Assembly (NCBI GenBank): GCA_030180135.1
Contig: CM058238.1
Coordinates: forward strand, 1,002,461 to 1,066,460
DNA: 64,000 bases
Origin: Orychophragmus violaceus
Taxonomy: Eukaryota > Streptophyta > Magnoliopsida > Brassicales > Brassicaceae
Direction of reading: 5' to 3'
The notes below the pieces were generated by a model that saw only the letters and a list, made by a program, of their open reading frames with translations, was not told where the DNA came from and searched no databases. The position numbers and the translations under genes are program-made. This document shows positions 46,754 through 57,438 of the stretch, one piece after another (position 1 is the first letter of the stretch; each line of letters opens with the position of its first letter).

Positions 46754-47799
46754 TAGTCATATACGCTTCCAACACGTACCCGCTTCCTAAATATTTTGAA
46801 AAACTCGCTTCTCCGCTTCCTAACGCTTCCGCTTCCACGTACCCGCTTCCGATTCCATGCAGCTTAGTTCATTGCATATCACAGGACTTTCCGATATTCA
46901 TAAAGCAAGTGGTGGATCAAACAGAAGTGAATCTGAGGCGGATCCACGCCTTGGGAGTGACGAAAATAGCAGTACCGTCTCTGCAGCCGACCGGTTGCAT
47001 CCCTAGCATCACCTTTGTCTCCTCGTTCCAGCGTTGTAACGAGTCACTAAACGCTTTAGTGAGACTTCACAACAGCTTATTACAACAATCCGTGGCAAAA
47101 CTCAATAACGAGACCAAGCAGTCGACTTTTGTCATACTTGATCTCTACAACGCTTTCTTGACCGTCTTCAACAACAAAGGAGCTAAACCAGGTAAAAATT
47201 TAGTTTTGATACTTAAAAAACGGAAAATCATAAAATCCTTAACTTTCAAATTTCGACCATTTAAAATACCAATTTTCGATCTGGCTATTTAAAACATTTA
47301 TAGTTGATTGTATGATTTAATCTTATACTAATGTATGTTGACTATGCTGAATTAGTCACAAAACGACGCCGCTTTAATTAATCTAAAAATGATGTGGAAC
47401 GTCGTTTTGTGACTAATTCAACTTAGTCAACATAAATTTAAGATAGATCGTACGGTCAACCATAACTTGATGTTTTAAATGGCTGAATCCAAAGTTAGTG
47501 TTTTAAACGGCCGAAATTTTAAAGTTGAAATTTTTTATGACTATTTTCTCTTGACTCCTTGGTTTCTCGGAAATGCAGGGAGTGTGACGTTTCAGAGCCC
47601 GTTGAAACCGTGTTGCATAGGCGTGAGCAGTGAGTATCACTGTGGAAGTGTGGATGAAAAGGGAGTGAAGAAGTATGTGATATGTGATAACCCTAAATCT
47701 GCCTTCTTTTGGGATGGAAGTCACCCTACAGAAGAAGGATGGAGATCGGTTTACTCGGTTTTACGCGAAAGTCTTACCGCGTCTTTTATTAAAGCGTGA
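43216..47799 (+). CDS. GDSL esterase/lipase
   Basis: Five exons: 43216-43279, 43380-43589, 45318-45595, 46885-47191, 47579-47799, giving 359 residues. SGNH-hydrolase family, secreted: signal peptide MDSLIKPFLCLYVFLFTSLL, block I FVFGDSYADTGN with the nucleophile Ser, the conserved GGTG and GND blocks (oxyanion hole), and the C-terminal DGSHPTEEGW carrying the catalytic Asp and His. The substrate is unknown; plant relatives act on lipids or cell-wall esters. From memory it corresponds to At5g03610. The frame is intact despite introns 2, 3 and 4 holding a Stowaway, a SINE, a hAT-like element and a fold-back element. Intron 3 is 1.3 kb and its acceptor lies nine bases past the hAT target duplication. 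Confidence 0.88.
43746..44005. mobile_element. Stowaway-like MITE in GDSL intron 2
   Basis: Ends CTCCCTCCGTATAAA and the inverse TTTATACAGAGAGAG, flanked by TA on both sides, the hallmark of Tc1/mariner-type Stowaway elements. AT-rich and non-coding. Confidence 0.85.
45764..45954 (+). mobile_element. SINE in GDSL intron 3
   Basis: About 190 bp with an internal B box AGTTCGAAACCC, a weaker A box (TGGTTTGGTGC), a CCCGGAAACC 3' region and a poly(A) tail. Flanked by a perfect 10-bp target duplication ACAATACTTT (45754-45763 and 45955-45964). The tail is hardly eroded, so a fairly recent insertion is likely. Confidence 0.88.
45998..46867. mobile_element. non-autonomous hAT-like element in GDSL intron 3
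   Basis: 870 bp flanked by the 8-bp direct repeat TTCATTGC (45990-45997 and 46868-46875). Termini CTAGGAAGCATGGAATCG and the inverse of CGATTCCATGCAGCTTAG agree at most positions. GGAAGCG motifs crowd the left end and the inverse CGCTTCC the right end, as expected for transposase-binding repeats. A TA microsatellite lies at about 46708-46749. No coding capacity. Confidence 0.85.
47200..47546. mobile_element. fold-back element filling GDSL intron 4
   Basis: Almost the whole intron is one long inverted repeat. The inner arms GTTGACTATGCTGAATTAGT and ACTAATTCAACTTAGTCAAC flank matching CACAAAACGACG and CGTCGTTTTGTG; the outer arms around 47240-47300 and 47462-47540 (ATTTAAAACAT against ATGTTTTAAAT) are looser. 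Confidence 0.8.
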
Positions 47800-48600
47800 G
47801 GAGCAAGAAAAAAACACTTTTTAGGGTTCTTCCTCTAAAGCTCAGTGTGTTTTTCTTTCTCTGTTTTTTAGTATCTCTTCATTCATTTGTGTTTCAATGT
47901 TCTGTGTTAAAGGTTGTGCGACTAATAAAATCCCTAAACGTGTTCATCTCTATTATTAATTAGCAACCTGTTTAGTTTCATTAAGAAGAAAAAATAGCTA
48001 AAAGTAAGAAACTAGTTAACCTGAAATTAGGGTAGATCAAGATCCTAATAACAAGCCAAAGAACTCTCGGTCTTGTACTAAGACTATTGAGATATTGCGG
48101 AGATTAATGGACCTTGATCTCTAGAGAGTATTTGATAATTGTCTTACATTGGAAGTTGAGAATAATATTGACTAATATATAAGAGATTTGGGCTAATTCA
48201 GTTATTACCAATTGATTTTAGGTTGAAAATCCATGAAATTTAACATGGTATCAGAGCTTGACCCACACACTTTCGTAACCCGGTACAAAAATAACCCATG
48301 CCTTCGGATCCTAAGATTGGCTAGATGGGCCATTATCGTTTTATTACCTTAACAGTCTGTTCAGCAGATTTGTGAGCATGGTCAACGTGTTCAATGCATC
48401 TCATTTCATTGTAGAGTTTCACTGCGAAGGTGGCTATATATATCACCCTACCCATTTTGAGTAGAGAATTTAAAAAAATAAAAACGTGATTATATGTTAA
48501 ATTAATTCAAAAAAATAAAAACGTGATTACAAAAACCCTACCCATTTTGAGTTGAGAATTTACAGCTTGAATCAGAAAAAAAAAAAAAAATCAAAGAAAA
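47800..48600. other. intergenic region with copia LTR remnant
   Basis: 3' flank of the GDSL gene. At 48246-48257 a TGGTATCAGAGC primer-binding site follows ...AATTTAACA, so the upstream 100-200 bp is probably the end of a copia LTR. No coding part of the element remains. Confidence 0.6.
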
Positions 48601-48830
48601 CTAAGTTCCTTGTGCTTCAAACCAGACCTGCAATCCTCCCTTGTACTTGGAATCATCTTTGTTTATTGAGGATAGTCTATTTCGAATGACTTTGTCAATC
48701 CAATTTATCAAAATTGCAGCTGGTTTTTGTCGATCTCCATGTTTCCTAGCGTTCCGTTCCATCCATACAGTGTGAACCTTAGTTTGTAGTAGGTAGCGGC
48801 AGAGATAGAGCTTGACAAATGAAAGTACTG
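48601..48830 (-). pseudogene. LINE reverse-transcriptase C-terminal fragment
   Basis: Minus-strand frame reading ...HTVWMERNARKHGDRQKPA..., the zinc-binding C-terminal region of plant LINE reverse transcriptases (zf-RVT type). Both ends are broken. Confidence 0.75.
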
Positions 48831-48989
48831 TAAGTCGCAAACCTTCAAACCACCCTTCTCTTCTTCAACTTGACCTTTGAAGAGTGATGTAATTAATAGG
48901 TCTAGCACCGACACCTATGATCACTATATCAGCTTCTAACGTTCTTCCGTCCTTCAATTTGACCTAGGTGACCTACATCGTTAAGCAAA

Positions 48990-49455
48990 AGATAATGTTG
49001 CTTTTAAAGAAATAGTATGTATGAAATAACAAAATAAGAAAGTATGCATGAATCATGAATGACTCTCCTAAAGCTGATGTGTTTGGTTTGATATGGTTGA
49101 TAGCTATAACGGGTGGAGTAAATTAACGTGGGGGCTAAGGCATATACCAATCCATAGACATCAAGGCATGACTGTATCATGAATGCCACCACTCCTAAAG
49201 CTGATTCTGATGTTTTTGTTTGATATATAGCTGGTAATATTATCGGGTGAAGTAAACGTGTGGGAGCTAAAGCTTACCAACCCATAGACTTCAATATATG
49301 ACTGATCATGAAGGCCACTCCTAAACTTAATGCTGATGTTTTTGTTTGATATGGTTGATCGATAGCCTGATATGAACGAGTGAAGTAATTAAATGTGGGA
49401 GCTAAAGCTTACCAACCCATAGACACTATTTGACTGCAACCATTTGTGGTTGCCA
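48990..49455. repeat. three-unit tandem repeat block, copy 1
   Basis: Units of about 120-150 bp built from CTCCTAAAGCTGATGCTGAT, GTTTTTGTTTGATATGGTTG and GGGAGCTAAAGCTTACCAAC. The whole block, including its left flank with AAATAGTATG, recurs at 52834-53300. Confidence 0.8.
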
Positions 49456-49465
49456 AGGTTTAAGA

Positions 49466-49605
49466 GGCGATGGAGAAGTTTGGGGTTTTCCAGGCGATTA
49501 ACCAATAAGGGATTTCATGGAGTAGATGGGAGTCGAGCAAGATCCAGAAGCAAGTAAAATGGTCTATAGCCGAGCCAAAACTAAAAAGGTGAAGTATAAC
49601 AGTAA
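49466..49605 (+). pseudogene. fragment of a 2-oxoglutarate dioxygenase
   Basis: GCGATGGAGAAGTTTGG, TTCCAGGCGATTAACCA and AAGGTGAAGTATAACAGTAA follow the exon 1 sequence of the intact dioxygenase at 56110-56280 with an internal deletion and a stop right after AINQ. It comes from a related gene rather than a recent copy, since differences are many. Confidence 0.8.
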
Positions 49606-49699
49606 TACTTCACCTTTTGAACTTTGTGTCGGCCATAGAACATTTTTCTCGCTTAAACAGACTGACGCATTCTTCAAACAAGTGTTCTAGATGTATATC

Positions 49700-50112
49700 A
49701 CTAAGACTGCGACTTCGGTTAGTTCGGGTTACTCGGGTTGGTTAGTTAGGTTTACTCATTTATGTGTCGAACTGAACCGAATAAAATTTTGGTTCAATTC
49801 GGTTCGGTTTAGTTTTTGGAATGGTTTTTAAAATTTTTACTAAATTAAACCGAAGTTTTTGGTTTTTGGTTAGATTTGGGTAAAAATCAGGTTAAATTTG
49901 ATTATTTTCAGGTAGTTTGGATAGTTAGGTTCTGAAATTTGAAAATAATTCGGCTTGGTTTGGTTAGAAAATTTGAAAAAAAAATCGAATTAACCGGTTG
50001 CCGAACCAAAAACCGTTTTTTAAAAAAAAAAATTGCCGAATTGAATTTATAACTGAACCTAAATCGAAAACCAAAAATTTTGGTTCAGTTCGGCTAGTTT
50101 TTCCAGGGCTAT
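49700..50112. mobile_element. decayed TTCGG-repeat element
   Basis: Dense GGTTCGGTTTAG and TTCGGTTAGTTCGGG repeats, with inverse CGAACTGAACCGAA, ending CCAGGGCTATA like the hAT-like element at 41.4 kb. Flanking DNA is duplicated: AAGTGTTCTAGATGTATA before it and AAGTGTTCCAGATGTATA after it. Confidence 0.6.
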
Positions 50113-51329
50113 ATACACATTGAAAACATGGAAGATGCTTACGCGTTTATACACATACACACGCACAAAACCTTGTTGTTTCTGACTTTCTGGAACAACA
50201 AGAGGTATCCCGTATCTCTCAAACTGGAGAGTCATAGAGATCATAAATGCTGTAATACTTCACCCTTTAAATTTTCTGTCGGCTACGTTCTTCAAAACAA
50301 GTGTTCCAGATGTATACCATATTGGAAACATGGAAGATGTTTACGCTTGTCGTTTTGTGATTATGGAGAATTGGGCCACATACATGCTTATTGGGCTTTA
50401 TAATTCCACAATTTAAATTGGGTCCATAGTAATCAGGGTGTTTACACTTGCACCATAAGACTCATATGTATGCAACTTATACATGATTGTTAGGAATTCC
50501 ATATTTGAAGTGGGATGGAATCTAGAATAATATGCAAAATATATGATCATCTAATTTGGATCACCAAGCAATGCCGGTGGTGAAAAGCCGAGGCACTGTT
50601 CAAAGACAACAACAAAAAATAAATTAAGATGTTAAGTAATTGGAGAAAAAGAGATTTTTAATGTTAGCAATGACAAGGAAAGATGTCTGGCTTAAAATCA
50701 ACTTACTGCACCAAGTTAACTATGGATAAACCATGGTAACTTCGAGATTGTTAACCTTGAGAGCAGAACTGAGTTCAAGACCGATGTAACCACCAACAAC
50801 AACCACAACTTTTCCGTTTCTCTTTACGTTCACTGCAGTCACGAGTTCATCCGCATCGCCAAGTTCTCTTAGGTAGAATAATTCTTAGCATCTGCACCTT
50901 CGATGCCAAAATCTGACAACCTTCGACATCAAATCATCCCATCCTGATTGGTCTCAAGCCGCAATCAAATCCACCCTAATGCCAACAAGTAATTATCAAC
51001 TGAACCATAGAGAGAGAAAAAAAAATCAAAATCAACATAATGATAGCATAAGTGTCTCTATGTGTGTTGGCACATGATCATTTTTGTGTTGTTAGAATAT
51101 GACACATCAATTAATAAAAAAAAATCAAAACCAATAAGAACAAAACAAAAATACACATCGTATTTAATAAATAAATCAAAACCAAACAAAACAAAGCATT
51201 AATAAGTTATATGATCCTATTTGTGTAACATCTAAACAAATAAAAACTGAACCCCAAAATATAAAATAATTTTACTAAAAATCACAATAGAACCATCATA
51301 TATCTTTTTATAAAAGGTTTTCATAATAT

Positions 51330-51900
51330 TTTTTTTTAATAAAAGACGACTCGAAAATCATAACTAAGGGAAGAAAAACAAACAATCCGTAACCGAAATA
51401 ATCCAAATGGACCCGGTTAGTTTTTTAATCTACGACTGAAATTGTTACAAAACCAATTTTAACCGGCTATAACAAACCCTAATCAAGGTATCGAAGATCG
51501 CTTCCGTCGGGGGAGAGAATCGACATCTAAAAACGAATACTTAGACTTCAACGGCGGAACCACCATCAGCAAGGAGAAGACCCCAAAACCGCCAAGACAC
51601 ACACCTGCAAGGTAAACGGAGAGCACACAAGAAAAAGAGCGCAAAAAGTCCAAAAGGGGAAAGGCCATGCCTAAACCACGGGAGCAGAAGCACCCTAGAA
51701 CCGTTGCTATTTTCGGTCCACCCCCACTCCCGGAGATGTCTAAGCAGACGACAAAGGGAAGTGACACCACCGAGGGTATTTTCGGCGTCGGAGAAATGGA
51801 CGAGAAAACCGGCGTTGTCTTCCAGAAATGAGAGAAAATGGGCGGAAGAAAGGGGATCTCTAATTTTGCGTATAACTGAGACCAGCGTTTACGTATGACA
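51330..51900 (-). mobile_element. possible poly(A) retroposon remnant
   Basis: Begins on the plus strand with a T-run and contains a GC-richer body with a 95-codon minus-strand ORF (51483-51770) rich in hydrophobic and glycine residues. It resembles the 61.4-kb retroposon in layout (poly(A), 0.5-0.8 kb, GC-rich, no known protein), but I found no convincing target duplication. Confidence 0.35.
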
Positions 51901-52833
51901 ACTTCGTGGGATTGAGCAATTCTCTAGGCATTTAGTCTTTCTTTAATTTTCCTAGATGGAATAGTAATTTTGTGAAATTGTTATGGACAGTCATTAACTC
52001 GTTATGTGGTAATACAAATAATAACAAAAAAAGGGAAAAAAAACACTCAGATTTTATTTACCAGGAAAAAATACATAATTTTTTAGTATTGCCTTAAAAA
52101 TATTCAACACTAATTTGGTTCTCTTTCAATATTCGAACATTCAAAAATCGAATATCAAATTTAACTATTGTTAACGCCTTAAACATATTGACATAAACAG
52201 TGTTAACTTTTTAAACTGAACAATGATTAATTTAATACGAAAAAACAATATTTTTCTCGTCTCAAAATCCATTTATTCCCAAATCAATTTATTAGTCAAA
52301 AAAGAGAGATTACAAAATGCTACTTTTTAATACGAGCAAATTTGATCCAGTAATGGCGAGAATCAATCAAAACCATGTCATTTAGACTTATAGCAATTCC
52401 GAACATGTCTTTATATGAAATGCCTAATTTAAAAGAATATATTACAAATATGCTATTTTTTAGAGGATTTATAGCCGTCAAATATATATGGAAGATGTCT
52501 CCGCAAATATTGAACCTTAGCCACTGACTCCAAATTCTAAAACGAGTCGCTTGATGTGTTAGAGGTATTAAAATACTTTTTAAAAAATGATTCTTTTTGT
52601 TTGTCAACTTTTAAAAAATGATTCTAGATGTGGAATGCAAGCACCATTATTAAAGTATTTTAATATACCTCTAATAATCTATTTTATTTGATGTGTGAAG
52701 AAGGTTTTGGAATCTTTTGGAACATACAAGGTGTCTTTGTCTCCCTAGTTTTTTTTAGCGAAATTTCTAATTTCGGTGGTGGTGATCTCTCTCTCTCTTT
52801 AAGCATTGTTTTCTTTTCTTTTTTGGGGTCAAA

Positions 52834-53300
52834 TAATAATGCTGCTTTTACTGAAATAGTATGCATGAGTTATCAAAATAAGAAAGTATATATGCATGAA
52901 TCATGAATTAATGACTCTCCTAAAGCTGGTGTTTTGGTTTGATAGCCTGATGTTAACGGGTGGAGTAAACGTGGGATGGTGGGAGCTAATTGAAGCTTAC
53001 CAATCCATAGACATCAATGACTGGATCATGAATGCCAGTCCTAAAGCTGATGCTGATGTTTTTGTTTGATCTGGTTGATAGCCATGATAGTAACGGGTGA
53101 AATAAACGTGGGAGCTAAAAGCTTACCAACCCATATACTTCAATGACTGGTTGTGAGTGCCACTCCTAAAGCTGATGCTGATATGTTTTTTTTTTTTTTT
53201 TGATATGGTTGATCGATAGCCTGATATTAACGGGTTAAGTAAACGTGGGAGCTAGAGCTTACCAACCCATAGACTCTATTTGACTGCAATCATTTGTGAC
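52834..53300. repeat. three-unit tandem repeat block, copy 2
   Basis: Matches 48990-49455 in unit order and in left flank (TGCTTTTACTGAAATAGTAT). The third unit is interrupted by a T-run. Units share CTCCTAAAGCTGATGCTGAT and GTGGGAGCTAAAAGCTTACC. Confidence 0.8.
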
Positions 53301-53389
53301 ACAAGATCACCTAGCTTGTTTTCAGTTAAGTTTTTAGAGTAATCGCTTTGTTAATTTTCTTTTTGGTTTAATTTGCTGGTTAAATTTCA

Positions 53390-53421
<32 letters not shown>

Positions 53422-53424
53422 ATT

Positions 53425-53593
53425 AAATATCATGAGGTTTGGGCTCCGTATACCATATGTTTTCAAAAGACGGGATCCAGATCAGATTAAATTAATTTTC
53501 TTTTGAAGAGGAGATCCCTAACAACGAGAATCGAATCCAGATTGGCAGAAAAGTACTATCCGACATTTACCAATTGAACTAATTCTCGTTGGT
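53425..53593 (-). mobile_element. tRNA-derived SINE, minus strand
   Basis: On the minus strand TTAGTTCAATTGG (A box) and GGATTCGATTCTC (B box) have tRNA-like spacing, followed by about 100 bp of body. A TA repeat at 53400-53424 lies at its 3' side. Confidence 0.7.
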
Positions 53594-54649
53594 AATCCTT
53601 ATTTTTATATTACTAAACATATTAGTTATGTAGTGCGTATATTGTTACTTGTAAAAAAGAAGTAGATTTTCAGTTGGATGAAATATGCTTTGAGTTTGAT
53701 CTCAATCCCATTAAGGAACGATGTTATCTAACTGATCTTCGCCTCCCGTGAATATTATTGTTTACAAAACCGAAACTGATAATGGGGGACCTCTAATTAA
53801 CGGTTTCACTTCTTCTGTAAGAAGTGGGCACACTAGGCACTAGCAGTCTGGCAGGAACAAAATCTTATTGTTTTTTCCCCACTAGATTGATAATACGGAA
53901 TATTAATTAAGCCGACGAAAAATGTGATATCCCCACATGGCCACAGAACTAAAAGCTCACAAAAAAAAAAAAAGAAATAAACCGGTTAGAAAAAAAAAAT
54001 TCACAGAGATAAAGCCCTATTAAAAAAAACAATAAGTGATGAATTTTTAAAAAAACTAATAAAAATATAGATATATTAAGGCCATGAATGGTAACGTGTA
54101 AAAGGCATTTTTAAGTTACTAATCACATATTTTTGTAATTGGCATTTCTCTTAAAAAATTTTATATTTTTCAAAGCAAATAAAAAATGCGCTCGTTCCGC
54201 AAATGTATTTCTCTCAAACCGCACCACATTTAAACCGAACCGTACTCTAAAACCGTCCCACAAAACATGATTACCGTTCAAACCCTTCTGAACTAATAAA
54301 ATGGCAGTGATGGGGCATGGTATTAAAGGCCTACCTACCACAGATAAAGGCAACTGGACGGGTTTTGTTCCACAATAGAAAACTTACGTATAACTATAAA
54401 TTAATTAAATTCACGTACGTAGTCGATAATATATCAAATAAATTAAATAATTCTGATATGTGCATGTAATATATAACTATTTAGAATTTTAGATTAAAAA
54501 AATCAAATCAATACAACCTTTTATGAAATCAATGCAAAGGCCACGTATATTGATCATAAGTTCAAAATTCTCCAATCAATGTATAAGGCTAGATTCGTTA
54601 TAAATAATAATTTATATCTGATCAGTCCGTTGTTATGTTCCGTAAGATC

Positions 54650-55661
54650 AGTCTACAATTCGAAATAACACTTTTAATCGCCAATTTAAAAATAGATTTC
54701 CTTTGGCAAGTCTTATCCGGCCATATTGCAGCCGCAAGTAGATTGGTGGATAGACACTGCGGACAAGACAAATCATGCTAAAGATGTGGGACAGAAGTGG
54801 AATCGATTAATCACATGTTGTTTGAGTGTCCTCCGGCTATTCAATGTTGGGCTTTATTTACTGTGCCATCGAATCCAGAGCTATACCCGAATACTTCTCT
54901 GTTTAACAATATGGACTATCTATTATGGAGAGCAAAGGAATAAAGTGTACAAACACAACAAATAGAGATTTTTTCATGGCTAGCTTGGTATATTTGGAAA
55001 GTAAGGAATGCCAAAATTTTCCAATGAAAAGATACATCACCAAAAGATACTATGTACTTGGCGAAGGCGGAAGCATACTCCTGGTTGCAGCTCAGCTCAT
55101 CGCAGAGGCCATTGATGATCCTCCCGAGCTTCGGACTGGAGAGAGGACAACGAATTCGACCCAACTGTGGACCTGTCACATCGACGCTTCATGGACCACA
55201 AAGGAGACGACGTCGGGCCTAGTATTTGACTTGAGCAAAGATGACTCGGTTGTCTTTCAGGGGAACAAAGGATGATGTGCCATAAATTCAGCCCTCCAAG
55301 CAGAGTTTGTAGGCCTATTGTGGGCAATGGAAGTCTTAATTCAGAGACGTATACCGGAGGTGTACTTCTTATCGGATTGTCAGCAGCTTGTTCACTTGAT
55401 TGTGAAGAAGGAAGAATTGCCTGCTCTCGCATCATAGATGGACGACTTCAAATTCTATAAAGCTCAATTTAAAGCCTTTAGTATCTCTTATATTCCACGT
55501 TCTCAAAATATCCGAGCATACAACCTTTCAAAAGGTGCTTATGCTCGCGAAACTACCTTCTCTTTTGTAACCACGGAGACTGAGGCATTGTTAGCACTCG
55601 AAGCTAACTTTGTTGTCTTTTGATAATAGAATATTATTTTGATGCCAAAAAAAAAAAAAAA
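54650..55661 (+). mobile_element. decayed LINE with zf-RVT and RNase H remnants, poly(A) tail
   Basis: Frames with stops read SINHMLFECPPAIQCWALF (zinc-binding RT end), then FSWLAWYIWKVRNAKIF, then ALQAEFVGLLWAMEVLIQR and DCQQLVHLIVKKEELPAL (RNase H), ending in about 15 A at 55646-55661. 5' truncated; it lies some 200 bp upstream of the dioxygenase start. Confidence 0.8.
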
Positions 55662-55858
55662 ATGGACATCAACTTGGATAAAAAAAGGAAATTTGTAGAA
55701 CAAATAAGAGCCATAAACGTGTTTGGTAGTACACGTAATTTCTTTATCCTCTGATTAATGCGTTAACCAGTTCTCCCTCGCTATAAATAGGTCTCTGACT
55801 ACATACTGAAGTACACACAGAAAAAAAAGAAAGAAATAGATAAAAAGAAAGAAAGAAG

Positions 55859-57438
55859 ATGGAATCGAAGGGTACTATGGTGGGAACATTGGACCGTGTC
55901 GATGAGGTGAAAACATTCGACCAGACGAAGTTGGGCGTGATGGGTCTGGTCGACTCCGGAATAACAAAAATCCCGCGCATTTTCCATAACCCGCAGGCTG
56001 CCGTAAAGAACTATAACCCTTCCTTGACGGAGAGGATCCCAACAATCGATCTCAATGGTGGCGTGTTCGAATCCAAGGCCGCACGAGAGAGTGTGATTGC
56101 CAAGATTAGTGACGCCATGGAGAAGTTTGGATTCTTCCAGGCGATTAACCATGGGGTTCCACTAGATATCCTAGAGAAGATGAAAGAGGGGGCTCTTGCG
56201 TTTCACGGGCAAGAACCAGAAGTAAAGAAAAAGTACTATGGCCGAGAGCAAACCAAAACGGTCAAGTATTACAGTAATTTTGATCTCCATGACTCTCCGG
56301 CTGCGAGTTGGAGAGATACCTTAGCTCTTTTCCTAACTCCTGGTGTTACAAAACCAGAAGACTTGCCAGAGATCAATGGGTTCGTATATGATCTTAACCT
56401 TATTTCCAATCTTTTTTTTCTTCAACATATACTCCATATATTAAATCAAATTTGTCTTGATCAAATTTTCATTCTATGGGATTAACCGATCCGGCTCATC
56501 ATGATTATATAGAAGAAAAATATATTACATGTTCTTGTCCATTTTGCAAGAGAATCAACACGAGCATTAAAACTCCTAGGAATTAAAATTAAACGTAAAG
56601 ATACAAATGCTTATCTCCAATCTATATAACTAAACCAATGTTTTAATTTAGTCTTTATTATTATTATCTTTCTGTAGTATTTTTGTTAGTCTAAAGATCC
56701 AAAATTCGGTATGATATTTATTGATCAGTTTTCTAAAGTTTATTATTGTGAAATGTTTTTTTGTAGGGAGATCATAGTGGAGTACTCAGAGAGAGTGATG
56801 AAGCTTGGCGAGTTAGTCTTGGAGCTTTTATCAGAAGCTTTAGGGTTGAGTCCCAACTACCTCAAAGATATTGATTGCGCAAAGGGTATAATGATGCTCT
56901 GTCAATGCTACCCGTCCTGTCCTGAGCCAGACCTAACACTCGGAGCAAACCCACATACAGACAGATCTTTCATGACTGTTCTTCTTCAAGATCAAATTGG
57001 AGGACTTCAAGTTCTCCATGATGGATATTGGATCGATGTTCCTCCTATTCAGGGTGCTCTTATCATTAACGTTGGAGATTTCATACAGGCAAGTTGTTGT
57101 TCACACTTGAAATCAAACGGTCTATATAATATTAGGTTAAAATTTTAGTAGAACAAAAAGAAACGGTCTTCAATTTTTTTTTCTTGCAGCTTCTAAGCAA
57201 TGACAAGTTTGTAAGTGTGGAGCATAGAGTTATAGCAAATACAGCTAAAACGCCGCGCACTTCGATTGCGTCTTTCTTTGTGCACCATTTACCAAGTTCG
57301 AGACTTTATGGACCTATTAAAGAGATTTTGTCTGAACAAAACCCTCCCAAGTACAGAGAAACCACCACTGAATTCTCCAACCACTATGTTCCTAGAAAAC
57401 CAGGTGAGAATACTTCGTTGAGCCATTTAAAGATCTGA
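55859..57438 (+). CDS. 2-oxoglutarate/Fe(II)-dependent dioxygenase (ACC-oxidase-homologue / GSL-OH-like clade)
   Basis: Three exons: 55859-56379, 56767-57088, 57190-57438, giving 363 residues. Soluble DOXC-class oxygenase. N-terminal non-haem domain with KFGFFQAINHGVP, then the jelly-roll core. Iron ligands are His and Asp in NPHTDRSF and the His in VEHRV; the 2-oxoglutarate-binding Arg and Ser are in KTPRTSIASFF. It is closest, from memory, to the group containing GSL-OH (glucosinolate side-chain hydroxylation) and the ACC oxidase homologues, but the substrate cannot be told. Intron 2 begins CAG|GCAAGT, a GC donor; no alternative GT keeps the frame. I do not recall such a gene at the collinear A. 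thaliana position, so it may have been transposed here. Confidence 0.9.

Larger units (their letters stand above)
48840..50916 (-). pseudogene. monodehydroascorbate reductase (MDAR) relic, three exon fragments
   Basis: Minus-strand pieces in family order. 50916-50722 reads DFGIEGADAKN..., then ELGDADELV, NGKVVVVV(G)GYIGLELSSAL and NNLEVTMVYP (NADH-binding region). 50600-50563 reads VPRLFTTGIA. 48963-48840 reads VKLKDGRTLEADIVI, GVGARP and QVEEEKGGLKV. Frameshifts, a stop in the first piece and missing exons show it is dead. Between the pieces lie a tandem-repeat block, a dioxygenase fragment and a TTCGG-repeat element. A. thaliana carries, from memory, an MDAR gene at the collinear position (At5g03630), so this looks like local loss. 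Confidence 0.85.
50991..55858. other. transposon-rich intergenic region
   Basis: Contains a possible retroposon (51330-51900), the second tandem-repeat block (52834-53300), a minus-strand SINE (53425-53593), and a decayed LINE (about 54650-55661). About 51900-52830 and 53800-54640 are AT-rich without recognisable genes. The dioxygenase promoter should lie in 55660-55858 and has a TATA-like CTATAAATAG at 55781. Confidence 0.5.
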
